DNA of 64,000 nucleotides from Cobetia sp. cqz5-12 (GTDB lineage: Bacteria; Pseudomonadota; Gammaproteobacteria; Pseudomonadales; Halomonadaceae): positions 3,519,638 through 3,583,637 of the forward strand of contig NZ_CP044522.1 of the NCBI RefSeq assembly GCF_016495405.1, in the 5' to 3' direction. Below the pieces are notes generated by a model. The model did no database searches. It was not told the DNA's origin and saw only the letters and a list, made by a program, of their open reading frames with translations. The position numbers and the translations under genes were made by a program. Below, one piece after another: positions 47,932 to 62,261 of the stretch; positions within the stretch are counted from its first letter, which is position 1, and the number at the start of each line of letters is the position of its first letter.

Positions 47932-49734
47932 TCAGTGATCCACTGCTGTTCCGGCCCCGCGCGGAACACGAATGTCCTCGACGATATGCTGGATGTGCTC
48001 GGGCGGCGGCGGGGTCATCTTGCAGACGATGACCGCGACGACGAAGTTGAGCACCATGCCCAGCGAGCCGATCCCTTCCGGCGACACGCCCAGCAACCAG
48101 TTCTCGGCGCTGTTGAGTTCCGGCGAGATGAACTTGAAGTAGACGATATAGCTGAAGGTGAACACCAGGCCGACCAGCATGCCCGCGATGGCACCTTCCT
48201 TGTTCATGCGCTTGGAGAAGATCCCCAGCAGGATGACAGGGAAGAAGCTCGACGCCGCAAGCCCGAAGGCAAAGGCCACCACCTGCGCCACGAAGCCTGG
48301 CGGATTGATGCCGAAGTAACCGGCGATCACGATGGCCACGGCCGCCGCCATGCGTGCCGCCACCAGCTCCTGCTTCTCGCTGATATCAGGCTTGAAGGTC
48401 TTCTTGAGCAGGTCATGCGAGATGGCTGACGAGATGACCAGCAACAGACCGGCCGCCGTCGAGAGTGCTGCCGCCACCCCACCTGCCGCCACCAGTGCGA
48501 TGACCCATGCCGGCAGGTTGCCGATCTCCGGGTTGGCCAGCACGATGATGTCGCGGTCGATGTAGACCTCGCTCTCGTTGTCGGTGGGCGTGTTGGTCAC
48601 CAGACGCTGACCGTGCTCACCGCGTGCTGCCTGGCTGTCGGCGCTGCCTTCGTAGCTCGGCTTGCCCGCGAAGGGGTCACCGCCACGCATCTGGATGATG
48701 CCATCGCCATTCTTGTCGACCCAGCCGATCAACCCGGTGTTCTCCCAGTTGTAGAACCAGCCCGGCAGCTCCTCATAGGCCGTCTCGTTGACGGTCTCGA
48801 CCAGATTCACCCGCGCAAAGGCGCCAACGGCCGGCGCAGTGGTGTAGAGCAGTGCGATGAAGAACAGCGCCCAACCGGCGGAGATACGCGCATCCTTGAC
48901 CGTCGGCACCGTGAAGAAGCGCACGATGACGTGGGGCAGGCCAGCGGTACCGCACATCAGCGCGGCGGTGATGAAGAAGACATCGATGGTGGATTTGGAA
49001 CCCTCGGTGTACTCGCGGAAGCCGAGATCGGTCACCACCTGATCAAGCTTGTGCAACAGATAGACGCCAGTATCGTTGCCTTGTGCGTCCACCAGGGTGC
49101 CGCCGAAGCCGGTCTGCGGCAGCACGTGCCCCGTCATCATGATCGACAGGAAGACCGCAGGTACTAGGAAGGCGAAGATCAGCACACAGTACTGGGCGAC
49201 CTGGGTATAGGTGATGCCCTTCATGCCGCCGAGTACCGCGTAGAAGAAGACGATCGCCATGCCGATCACCACGCCGACATTCACGTCCACCTCGAGGAAG
49301 CGCGCGAAGACGATGCCGGTGCCGCGCATCTGGCCGGCGACATAGGTGAAGGAAATGAAGATGACGCAGACCACCGCCACGGTACGCGCGACGCTTGAAT
49401 AGTAACGGTCACCGACGAAGTCAGGCACCGTGAACTTGCCGAACTTGCGCAGGTACGGCGCCAGCAGCATGGCCAGCAGGACGTAGCCACCGGTCCAGCC
49501 CATCAGGTAGACGGAGGCGTCATAGCCGACATAGGCGATGATGCCCGCCATCGAGATGAACGAGGCCGCCGACATCCAGTCAGCGGCGGTCGCTGCCCCG
49601 TTGGCGATGGGGTGAACGCCACCCCCGGCGACATAGAATTCCTTGGTGGAACCGGCTCGCGACCACACCGCGATCCCGATATAGAGCGCAAATGATGCGC
49701 CCACGAACAGATAGGTCAGCAGTTGAACATCCAT
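47932..49734 (-). CDS. Sodium:solute symporter, ActP-like (VC_2705 subfamily), probable acetate permease
   Basis: A 600-residue SSS-family transporter with about 13 membrane helices. Signatures include GAATAADWMSAASFISMAG (near residues 46-64), the Na-site GWTGGY and FGLAASSFFPVILLGIF near 490. Between helices 8 and 9 is an extra-membrane insert of about 90 residues with DKNGDGIIQM, an EF-hand-like calcium loop. The subfamily pairs with a DUF4212 small subunit, whose gene lies 90 bases upstream here. The link to acetate comes from the neighbouring crbS, crbR and acs genes and is inferred. RBS AAGGA lies 8 bases before ATG. Confidence 0.9.
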   Translation of the reverse strand: MDVQLLTYLFVGASFALYIGIAVWSRAGSTKEFYVAGGGVHPIANGAATAADWMSAASFISMAGIIAYVGYDASVYLMGWTGGYVLLAMLLAPYLRKFGKFTVPDFVGDRYYSSVARTVAVVCVIFISFTYVAGQMRGTGIVFARFLEVDVNVGVVIGMAIVFFYAVLGGMKGITYTQVAQYCVLIFAFLVPAVFLSIMMTGHVLPQTGFGGTLVDAQGNDTGVYLLHKLDQVVTDLGFREYTEGSKSTIDVFFITAALMCGTAGLPHVIVRFFTVPTVKDARISAGWALFFIALLYTTAPAVGAFARVNLVETVNETAYEELPGWFYNWENTGLIGWVDKNGDGIIQMRGGDPFAGKPSYEGSADSQAARGEHGQRLVTNTPTDNESEVYIDRDIIVLANPEIGNLPAWVIALVAAGGVAAALSTAAGLLLVISSAISHDLLKKTFKPDISEKQELVAARMAAAVAIVIAGYFGINPPGFVAQVVAFAFGLAASSFFPVILLGIFSKRMNKEGAIAGMLVGLVFTFSYIVYFKFISPELNSAENWLLGVSPEGIGSLGMVLNFVVAVIVCKMTPPPPEHIQHIVEDIRVPRGAGTAVDH

Positions 49735-49824
49735 TGGCAGTGTCCTTGGCGATGTCGATCATATTGTTCTTATTCACACAACGGCGCGTCACGACGAGCG
49801 GCCTGCGCCCGGCGTGTCACTGAC

Positions 49825-50082
49825 TCATTGCTCGTGCACATCGAAGCGCTCATCGAGCTTGTTCATCGAACGGGCATACAGAATGATCAGTGCGAGGAAG
49901 AAGTAGATCGCTCCCTGTTGCGCAAACCAGAAGCCCAGCTTGAAACCGAAGAACTGGATGTTGTTCAACACGTCCACCAGCAATATCCCGCATCCATAGG
50001 ACACCACGAACCAGACCACGAGATAGCCCATGATCAGTTTGATATTGGCGGACCAATACGCCTTGGCATTCGCTTCCTTCAT
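49825..50082 (-). CDS. DUF4212 small subunit of sodium/solute symporter
   Basis: An 85-residue inner-membrane protein with two helices (about residues 15-38 and 54-73) and the family motifs YWSANIKLIMGYL and FGFKLGFWFAQQGAIYFF. DUF4212 (Na_symport_sm) proteins are encoded just before VC_2705-type symporters and are thought to be their small subunit, analogous to YjcH before ActP. It is the first gene of the leftward unit; its promoter lies in the 553-bp gap shared with the divergent crbS-type kinase gene. Confidence 0.92.
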   Translation of the reverse strand: MKEANAKAYWSANIKLIMGYLVVWFVVSYGCGILLVDVLNNIQFFGFKLGFWFAQQGAIYFFLALIILYARSMNKLDERFDVHEQ

Positions 50083-50635
50083 GATGGTGTTCTCGCATTG
50101 TTATTGTGATTGGCGAAATGAAGTGATTGGCGATCCAGAGATCGATGATCATCCGTCAGCGGATGATCCTAGCTCAGAGGTTGATGGGTATTTCCTGTCC
50201 CTTTTCAGGCATGACAGGAAACTTGGCGACTCGAATCTGACAGTAGACAAGCCCCTGCAACGCTGCAGGCTGACTTTAGTCGAGAATGTTAGCCCGCCCT
50301 GATCAACCAATATCAAGACCGATACATATCATTATAAATCAACAGGTTGCTTCATATCCTAAAGGTGCAATCCCTTGGTCTATTGGCCAAATGGGCGAAG
50401 AATGATGGGCGGATCGATCGACATGTTCTGCGCAGGAGACTCGCCGATGACGAAGGATTGGCTCATCGTCCAGACGCCAGATGCGACGTCTTGCGTGCAG
50501 GGATTCAGGCATCTGCGTGTCAATGGAGAGTGAGATATGCCCGGCATGGCTGCCGGAGCGCGGCACCTGCCATCCACAGTGCTTGGGACTCGTGGCGGGG
50601 CTGCGTAGAATGGCGCTTCCAGAGAGGAGAGCGAC
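50083..50635. promoter_or_regulatory. 553-bp divergent regulatory region between the symporter operon and the CrbS-type kinase gene
   Basis: No gene is credible. It contains three inverted repeats: GATCATCCG (50147-50155) with 50160-50168, TTTCCTGTC (50191-50199) with GACAGGAAA (50213-50221), and CCTGCA-ACGC-TGCAGG (50254-50269). An A+T-rich block runs over about 50303-50345. The kinase promoter is at its right end. The repeats lie 65-190 bases upstream of the leftward symporter unit, where an activator such as CrbR would bind; this is inference. Confidence 0.55.
50583..50611 (+). promoter_or_regulatory. Sigma-70 promoter of the CrbS-type kinase gene
   Basis: TTGGGA (50583-50588), a 17-bp spacer and TAGAAT (50606-50611). 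Predicted start near 50618, only about 18 bases before the ATG. RBS AGGAGAG fits that short leader. Confidence 0.7.
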
Positions 50636-54634
<3,999 letters not shown>

Positions 54635-54653
54635 TCAGGTGGGCTGGCCTGTC

Positions 54654-54714
54654 GCTCTTTCGACCTTCAGCTCTTTCACCCTTTAGCTCTTTAGCCTTCT
54701 AGCCCTTTCATCCA
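54654..54714 (+). repeat. 3.8 copies of a 16-bp tandem repeat after the kinase gene
   Basis: Units GCTCTTTCGACCTTCA (54654-54669), GCTCTTTCACCCTTTA (54670-54685), GCTCTTTAGCCTTCTA (54686-54701) and a 13-base part unit (54702-54714). They lie between the kinase stop and its terminator. Confidence 0.88.
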
Positions 54715-54720
54715 TGACGC

Positions 54721-54757
54721 AAAAAGCCCGCCCTGTCAGCGACAGGGCGGGCTTTTT
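54721..54757. terminator. Bidirectional terminator between crbS and crbR
   Basis: AAAAAGCCCGCCCTGTC pairs exactly with GACAGGGCGGGCTTTTT around AGC. It serves both convergent genes. Confidence 0.95.
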
Positions 54758-54812
54758 GTGGCTTGAAGGCGCGACTCTCGTGAAGAGCCTCAGCTCAAGC
54801 ACTGACGCAGGA

Positions 54813-55475
54813 TCAGGAGCGGACTTTCGGCGGCTCGACTTCCAGACGCTGGGCCGCGATGACGGCCTGGGTGCGCGAATGCACGCCCAGCTTGCGCAGA
54901 ATGGCGGTCACGTGGGCCTTGATGGTGGCCTCGGACACATTCAGCTCATAGGCGATCTGCTTGTTGAGCAGACCTTCCGTCAGCATGTTGAGCACGCGGA
55001 ACTGCTGCGGCGTCAGTGACGCGATCGCCTCGGCGAAGCGCGATTCATCTTCGGAAGACTCGCCCATGGCCTCGGCGATGTCCGTCGGCAGCCAGACCTC
55101 ACCTTCGAGGATCTCGCCGATGGCTTCGGCGATGACATCCAGGCTGGCGGACTTGGGAATGAAGCCGGAGGCGCCATAATCGATGGCGCGGCGCACCACG
55201 TAAGGCTCCTCGCTACCGGACACGACCGCCACCGGGATGTCCGGTGTCTGGCCACGCAACTGGATCAGACCGGAGAAGCCGTGGGCTCCCGGCATGTGCA
55301 GGTCCAACAGGATCAGGTCGGCATCGGGATGGCGGGCAACGACTTCGTTGGTCGCTTCCATGCTGTCAGCCTCGACGATCTCCGCCTGAGAGGCGACTTG
55401 TCTAAGCGCCTGGGTCAGTGCGGCACGAAAGAGCGGGTGATCGTCTGCAACGATGAACTTCTGGGCAAAGGCCAT
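54813..55475 (-). CDS. crbR: CrbR-type LuxR-family response regulator
   Basis: The output regulator that, with CrbS, turns on acs and acetate uptake genes. The 220-residue product has a receiver with Asp11-Asp12, phosphoacceptor Asp58 (LLDLHMP) and Lys108 (FIPKSAS). A C-terminal NarL/LuxR helix-turn-helix follows: LTPQQFRVLNMLTEGLLNKQ over helices 1-2, then SEATIKAHVTAILRKLGVHSR. RBS GGAGGAG lies before the ATG. It converges with the kinase gene; the assignment rests on that pairing and on acs nearby. Confidence 0.9.
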   Translation of the reverse strand: MAFAQKFIVADDHPLFRAALTQALRQVASQAEIVEADSMEATNEVVARHPDADLILLDLHMPGAHGFSGLIQLRGQTPDIPVAVVSGSEEPYVVRRAIDYGASGFIPKSASLDVIAEAIGEILEGEVWLPTDIAEAMGESSEDESRFAEAIASLTPQQFRVLNMLTEGLLNKQIAYELNVSEATIKAHVTAILRKLGVHSRTQAVIAAQRLEVEPPKVRS

Positions 55476-55703
55476 TGAGTCTCCTCCAAAACCCCGATGG
55501 TGATCATCACCGACCTTCCTGGCCGGTCAACAATCGCCGTTATTTTCTGGCATGTTACCCCATAAAACGTGCGTTTAACAAAGCAGCCCACCATCGGAAG
55601 ATGTACTGATGTTTCGCTCGGGGAACACGAGTATCGCACGGATTGATGCCCGGCGAGCGAACAATCCGTGCGCTGATTCTGACAGCATCCTGGGGATGGT
55701 GAG

Positions 55704-56660
55704 TCAGACAACCCTACCCGCAACGCGACTGGCATGCCAGCCGATCAGTGCGACACCGGCAATCAGCACGAAGCCGATCAGACTGGCGATATCCGGCACC
55801 TCCCCCCAGATGGCCCAGCCCGCCAACGCCGAAAACACGATGGTCAGATAGGAATAGATCGACACTTCCCCCGCCGGTGCAAGGCGATAGGCGGTGGTCA
55901 TCAGAATCTGACCGCCGGCGGCAAAGATGCCGATACCCAGCAAGGCCAGCGCCTGAGGACCGCTCGGCATCACCGGATTCATCAACATCGGCACCAATGT
56001 CACCACGCTGGAGACCAGCGAGAAATGCAGCACGATGGTCGCCGAGGCCTCGCGCCCTCTCATCGCACGGATGAGCGTATAGGCCGCTCCCGCCAGCATT
56101 GCCGAACCCAACCCGACCATGGCGGGCAACAATGCCTCCACGCCGCCCTCGGCAAATGCCAGTTGCGGCTTGATGACCAGCGCCGCGCCGGAGAAGGCCA
56201 CCAGCATGCCGACCAGCCGCCAGCCACCAAGGCGCTCGGCCAGGAAGAGGCCGGCGAACAGGCTGACGAAGAACGGTGATAGCTTATTCAGAATAGTCGC
56301 ATCTGCCAGCAGCAGGTGATCGATGGCGTAGAAGAAACTCATCACGCCGCCAAGCCCGATCAGTGACCGCGCCATCAGCATCGGCTGGTGATGCCAATGG
56401 CCCAGCAGACGCGCGCCCGCCATGCGCACCATCACCACCGCCACGCCGAGACTGACCAGGTTGCGCACGAAGACCTTCTCGAACAGCGGCAGATCGCCGC
56501 TCAGCTTGACCATCGCCCCCATCAGCGCGAACGAGATCGCCGACAGGCACATCAGGACGACGGCGCGAGGACGATTCTCGCCCTCATGGGATGACGACGC
56601 GGCGGGAGAACTGGCTGGCTGAGAGGCGGGGCAGGATGCATCCGACTTGCCTGCTGACAT
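55704..56660 (-). CDS. EamA-family (DMT) transporter
   Basis: A 318-residue inner-membrane protein with ten hydrophobic helices in two EamA repeats (about residues 33-165 and 175-310), such as AISFALMGAMVKLSG and FYAIDHLLLADATILNKLSPFFV in the first. Family members export amino acids, nucleotides or other metabolites; the substrate cannot be read from sequence. The first 32 residues are Ser/Ala-rich and likely cytosolic. It lies between crbR and acs, in the same direction as both, with no clear operon link. Confidence 0.9.
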   Translation of the reverse strand: MSAGKSDASCPASQPASSPAASSSHEGENRPRAVVLMCLSAISFALMGAMVKLSGDLPLFEKVFVRNLVSLGVAVVMVRMAGARLLGHWHHQPMLMARSLIGLGGVMSFFYAIDHLLLADATILNKLSPFFVSLFAGLFLAERLGGWRLVGMLVAFSGAALVIKPQLAFAEGGVEALLPAMVGLGSAMLAGAAYTLIRAMRGREASATIVLHFSLVSSVVTLVPMLMNPVMPSGPQALALLGIGIFAAGGQILMTTAYRLAPAGEVSIYSYLTIVFSALAGWAIWGEVPDIASLIGFVLIAGVALIGWHASRVAGRVV

Positions 56661-56862
56661 GGGGGCGGCCTTGATCTTGAATTGATGGGGGAAATGCGCA
56701 GCGAGGCGCGAACGGCCTCCGCTGACACATGCGCTGCCGCGTCATTATCAAGCCAGCGCCTCCCAGATGGCCAACCTTTCACGTCTCGCACGGCGCAAAA
56801 GCGCGGGCTATGAAAGTGAACTGGCCGATCCCCACAGGCAGACGTGAATAGACAGACGCGCA

Positions 56863-56894
56863 CAAAAAAGCGCGGGAGCCAGGCTCCCGCGCTT
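56863..56894 (-). terminator. Terminator of acs
   Basis: AAGCGCGGGAGCC pairs with its complement (56882-56894) around one base. On the minus strand the stem is followed by T6. Confidence 0.92.
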
Positions 56895-56944
56895 CGCTGT
56901 CGCTGCGTGTCTTGTCAGGCCTCGATGACCGTCACCCGACGCGT

Positions 56945-58891
<1,947 letters not shown>

Positions 58892-59014
58892 GTGGAGTGA
58901 CCTCTGACGGGTTGGCTGGCGACTCGCTGTCCCACGCGGCATGCGTGAAGCGCAAGCGAGCCGAGGCAAGTCCATTTCAGCTTAAACCCAAGCATGGGGG
59001 GGCCACACACTAGA

Positions 59015-59073
59015 CCTTGGTAGATAAATTTTTGTTAATTATTTCAACTGTTTATCAACAAATTACACCAAGG
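59015..59073 (-). promoter_or_regulatory. A+T-rich acs upstream region with IHF consensus and long dyad
   Basis: CCTTGGT (59015-59021) and ACCAAGG (59067-59073) form an inverted pair 45 bases apart around a block of about 80% A+T. Inside, 59053-59065 reads TATCAACAAATTA, a full match to the IHF consensus WATCAANNNNTTR. GATAAA/TTTATC and TTTGTT/AACAAA form further inverted pairs. It is 124-182 bases upstream of acs. IHF is known to act at E. coli acs; here it is a pattern match. Confidence 0.55.
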
Positions 59074-59167
59074 TCACAGCGACGTTCGGAGGACAGAAAC
59101 CGCCTGAAAAGACACCTACTGGCACGTCTCGCACTTTGCAATGACGCCCTGGCGAGCGAAATGCGCG

Positions 59168-59824
59168 TCAACGCGCAGTCGACGCATCGCGCGCCGGGTC
59201 ATTCAATGGCCCGCTCAATTCCTGGCCACAGCGTCGACAGCGATAGCGATGACCGCGCTGGGCATTGGCATGGCGTCGCGAGCTGAAATAGTGCGCGGTA
59301 TCGCAGCCACAACCATAGGCCCAGGGCGTCGGGCTGGCAGTCGAGACATCCATGCGATGCGTCACCTCCGGCGGGATGCCGTAGAGGTTGGTCATCACCT
59401 GCTGCCACTCGGGGCCATGCGGTTTGACACGCGTCTTGCCGGCGCGCTCGACCACCTCCATCACCACCCAGTGCGCGACCTCGTGGGGGACGGTCTGGCT
59501 GAGGAAGTGATGGCGGTTCTCGCTGAGCAGTTGCCAATTGAAGCGCAGCCGCTGGCGCGCCGAATCCGCCGTGCCCGCCGTGCGCCCCTTGAGGCGGCAG
59601 GAGACCGATGGCATGCGCAGCTCTGGGAACAGGACACGCGCGCGTGCCAGACATGCCAGTACCTGCGCCTCCAGCGTCGCGTGCAGGGCAGGCGCCGTCA
59701 GCGCCTCGAGCGCGGCGGCATCGGCCAGCGGCAGCGGCGTCGCGGGGGTCTCCCCCAGGCAGGCCAGGGCATGATCGGGCGCAAAGCGGTAACGGCTGAC
59801 GACACGACGAGTGGATGATGACAT
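59168..59824 (-). CDS. SprT-family zinc metalloprotein
   Basis: A 217-residue SprT-like protein with HEVAHWVVMEV (zinc and catalytic HExxH, near residues 112-122), the third-ligand region KPHGPEWQQVMTNLYG, and a C-terminal zinc ribbon (YGCGCDTAHYFSSRRH, then YRCRRCGQEL). Eukaryotic relatives (Spartan) cut DNA-crosslinked proteins; the bacterial role is unclear. The start is uncertain: 59824 is the last ATG before the conserved region, and an in-frame ATG at 59923 would add 33 residues. Neither has a good ribosome site. Confidence 0.85.
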   Translation of the reverse strand: MSSSTRRVVSRYRFAPDHALACLGETPATPLPLADAAALEALTAPALHATLEAQVLACLARARVLFPELRMPSVSCRLKGRTAGTADSARQRLRFNWQLLSENRHHFLSQTVPHEVAHWVVMEVVERAGKTRVKPHGPEWQQVMTNLYGIPPEVTHRMDVSTASPTPWAYGCGCDTAHYFSSRRHANAQRGHRYRCRRCGQELSGPLNDPARDASTAR

Positions 59825-60005
59825 GACACGATGACCAGACAGCAGGGCGAAGGAACGGATGAGCTGATGACGAGCGAGCGTACCACTCCTCGAGGCGTGA
59901 AATGATACACTAGCGCCATTCACGCCTGCCCGGCTCCCCTTGGTTCACCCCGGTAGTCTGGTGGCACTGTTCGACTTCTCCCCTTATCGCACGTGAGACT
60001 CCCCC

Positions 60006-60734
60006 ATGGCCGAGCCTGTCCAGACCCAGCCGCTGCTGGATGATGAATCCCTCGACATCCTCGACGAATTCCTCGAGTCCGACATCGTCGGCCCGGAAGC
60101 TCTCGATATCATCAGTGCGCATGGCTTCATGCTGGCACTGGCCATCGCGCCGCGCGAAGTGCCCTCCAGCCTGTGGCTGCCGGAACTCTTCCAGGGACAG
60201 CCAAGCTATGAAAGCCCGCAGCAGGAAGCGGAAGTCGTCTCCCTGTTCGAGCAGATGCGCGCCAACGCCATCGATGCCCTCGAGCACGGCGTGCTGCCGG
60301 AACTGCTGTTCGAGCTGGAGCTGGGCGGTGCCGACCCGGTCGAGACGCCGATCGGCGACTGGTGTGCCGGCTTCATGGAAGGCGTGTTCATGGACGAGGA
60401 GGCCTGGTTCGGCTCCCAGGAAGAGGCGGCCGCCGAACTGCTGCTGCCGTTCATGGCCATCTCCGGCGTGTTCGACGATGAAGACCCGGAAATCGGCGAA
60501 CTGATTGCCGACCCGATCGGTGCCCAGCGCTTCGTCAACCAGCTGCCGGAACTGCTGCTGGATCTCTACCTGCTCTACCGTGTCCCGCCGGAGAGCCCCA
60601 AGCCGTCGCCGCGTCGCAAGGGATCCGCCGCACCGGGCGCAGCCGGTATTCCGCGTAGCAAGCATGCCGGCAACAAGGGCGCTGGCAAGGGTGGCAACAA
60701 GAACGGTGGCAAGGGCGGCGGCAAGAAACGCTGA
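60006..60734 (+). CDS. UPF0149/YecA family protein with Gly/Lys-rich tail
   Basis: A 242-residue product whose first 190 or so residues are an acidic, helical UPF0149 domain (SDIVGPEALDIISAHGFMLA near residues 24-44; DWCAGFMEGV near 118-127). In YecA the C-terminus is a SEC-C zinc motif; here it is instead a very basic tail of about 45 residues ending in Gly, Asn and Lys repeats (GNKGAGKGGNKNGGKGGGKK). An acidic body with a basic tail suggests nucleic-acid or ribosome contact, which is inference. The function of the family is not established. The gene is divergent from sprT. Confidence 0.85.
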   Translation: MAEPVQTQPLLDDESLDILDEFLESDIVGPEALDIISAHGFMLALAIAPREVPSSLWLPELFQGQPSYESPQQEAEVVSLFEQMRANAIDALEHGVLPELLFELELGGADPVETPIGDWCAGFMEGVFMDEEAWFGSQEEAAAELLLPFMAISGVFDDEDPEIGELIADPIGAQRFVNQLPELLLDLYLLYRVPPESPKPSPRRKGSAAPGAAGIPRSKHAGNKGAGKGGNKNGGKGGGKKR

Positions 60735-60767
60735 GCCCGCCATGGTGCTTTTCGCCATGCAGCCTTG

Positions 60768-60810
60768 AAAACGACAACGCCGGGCGGCCTCATGGGTCGT
60801 CCGTCGTTTT
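60768..60810. terminator. Probable terminator between the UPF0149 and phospholipase D genes
   Basis: AAAACGAC (60768-60775) pairs with GTCGTTTT (60803-60810), and the GC-rich inner part can pair with G-U help. It has A and T ends and lies between convergent genes. Confidence 0.6.
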
Positions 60811-60851
60811 GGTTCCACGCAGCCGCGCCTGTTGGAACGGCTGAGAGCCGG

Positions 60852-61973
60852 TCAGCGCAGCCGCGTCACCAGGCTATCCAGGGTGCCATAGCCCCACTCG
60901 CGACAGCGCTGCATCAGCGGCCGACGCTGCCAGGCAGCCTGGGTGATCTCGACACTGTGGGCGAAGTGATGCTCGAACAGCGTGGCGACGTCGGCGGCGA
61001 AGCGATGGTCCTGTACCTCCTGATTGGCCTCCAGATTCCACTGCAGGCTCCAATGATCGAAGTTGCACGATCCCAGCGTCACCCAATCATCCGCCAGCGA
61101 GAACTTGGCGTGCAGAAAGCGTGGCTGGAATTCATGGATGCGCACGCCCGCCTTGAGCAGCCCGGCATAGAAGCGTTGTCCCGCCGAGCGCACGCCCGGG
61201 TGATCATGATATTGGCCGGCGATCAGCAACCGGACATCGACACCCCGGCGCGCCGCACGCTTGAGACGCCGCCGCATGCTGAAGGTCGGCACGAAGTATG
61301 GCGTGCAGATCCACAGCCGCTTGCGTGAGCTGCTGGCCTGATGCTGCAGGGAATGACGGATGGCCTGATAGCGGAAACCATGCCCCCAGACCACCCGCCC
61401 ACGCATGCTCAGATAGCCCTCGACCCGGCACGCACGCACATTGATGCTGCGCACCGCCAGTCGGCTGCCATGGCCACGACTGGCCGCGGAGTCCCACACG
61501 CGTGCGAACAGGCGCACCCAGTCACTGATGCACGGCCCTTCGATGCGTATCGCGACTTCCGACCAGGCTTCGGCGAAGACATCCACCGCACCGAAGCCGC
61601 CGGTAAACCCCACCTCCCCGTCGACCACCAAAAGCTTGCGATGGTCACGTGTCAGATTGCGCCCCAGCCGCCACCAGGAGAGCGGATTGTAGATCCGCAG
61701 CTGGATGTCCGCCTCGATCATGCGCTGGCGGTCAGCTTCCTCAAGGCCCAGCGAGCCGAAGCCATCCAGCAGCACCAGCACCGTCACGCCGCGGCGGCGC
61801 GCGCCACATAGGGCATCGATCAGTACGCGACTGAGGTGGCCGCTCTCGGCCAGATACAGCTCCAGCAGAATGGAATGGCGCGCGGACTCCACTGCCTCCA
61901 GCATGCTGGGCAGAAAACGCGCGCCTTCCGGCAGCAAGGTGAATCGATTGCCTGATCGCCACATCCCCAGCAT
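60852..61973 (-). CDS. Phospholipase D-family cardiolipin synthase-like protein
   Basis: A 373-residue protein with two HKD motifs: DHRKLLVVDGEVGFTGG (near residues 130-146) and HAKFSLADDWVTLGSCNFD (near 294-312). This is the pattern of ClsB-type cardiolipin synthases, which lack N-terminal membrane helices as this one does. It would join phosphatidyl groups to phosphatidylglycerol. ATG 61973 follows GGGAGG at 6 bases; a frame from 62036 is longer by a His/Arg-rich 21 residues. It is divergent from plsB, another phospholipid gene. Confidence 0.88.
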   Translation of the reverse strand: MLGMWRSGNRFTLLPEGARFLPSMLEAVESARHSILLELYLAESGHLSRVLIDALCGARRRGVTVLVLLDGFGSLGLEEADRQRMIEADIQLRIYNPLSWWRLGRNLTRDHRKLLVVDGEVGFTGGFGAVDVFAEAWSEVAIRIEGPCISDWVRLFARVWDSAASRGHGSRLAVRSINVRACRVEGYLSMRGRVVWGHGFRYQAIRHSLQHQASSSRKRLWICTPYFVPTFSMRRRLKRAARRGVDVRLLIAGQYHDHPGVRSAGQRFYAGLLKAGVRIHEFQPRFLHAKFSLADDWVTLGSCNFDHWSLQWNLEANQEVQDHRFAADVATLFEHHFAHSVEITQAAWQRRPLMQRCREWGYGTLDSLVTRLR

Positions 61974-62103
61974 GCCTTGCCTCCCGTCATTCCCCTGCAC
62001 GGCACGATGCCCATGTCGGTGCTCATGACGATGCACCGCCAGATGCTGCCACTGTGCGCTGTGTCATTACGTACCCTGCCACGGCGTCTGCGGGCAGAAT
62101 GCG

Positions 62104-62109
62104 TATAAT
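62104..62109 (+). promoter_or_regulatory. -10 element of the plsB promoter
   Basis: A perfect TATAAT lies about 155 bases before plsB with a poor -35 at standard distance. The leader between has no recognised element. Confidence 0.5.
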
Positions 62110-62261
62110 GTTCAATATCATGCTCGCGCTGAGCACTACCAGCCAGACCATGAAAACGTCGCAATCAACCCTCATTCATCGTCCCGATGCTTTATTCGTG
62201 AACGCCGACAGATTGTCGTTCCCGGTAGTCCGTCCTTGTCCACACCTTCGAGAGCCTCACC

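Noticed and set aside
58992..59012. A sigma-54-like -24/-12 pattern (TGGC...TGC) upstream of acs on the minus strand
   Set aside because: The GG-to-GC spacing is 9 instead of the required 10 bases, and the C-run makes the match likely by chance.
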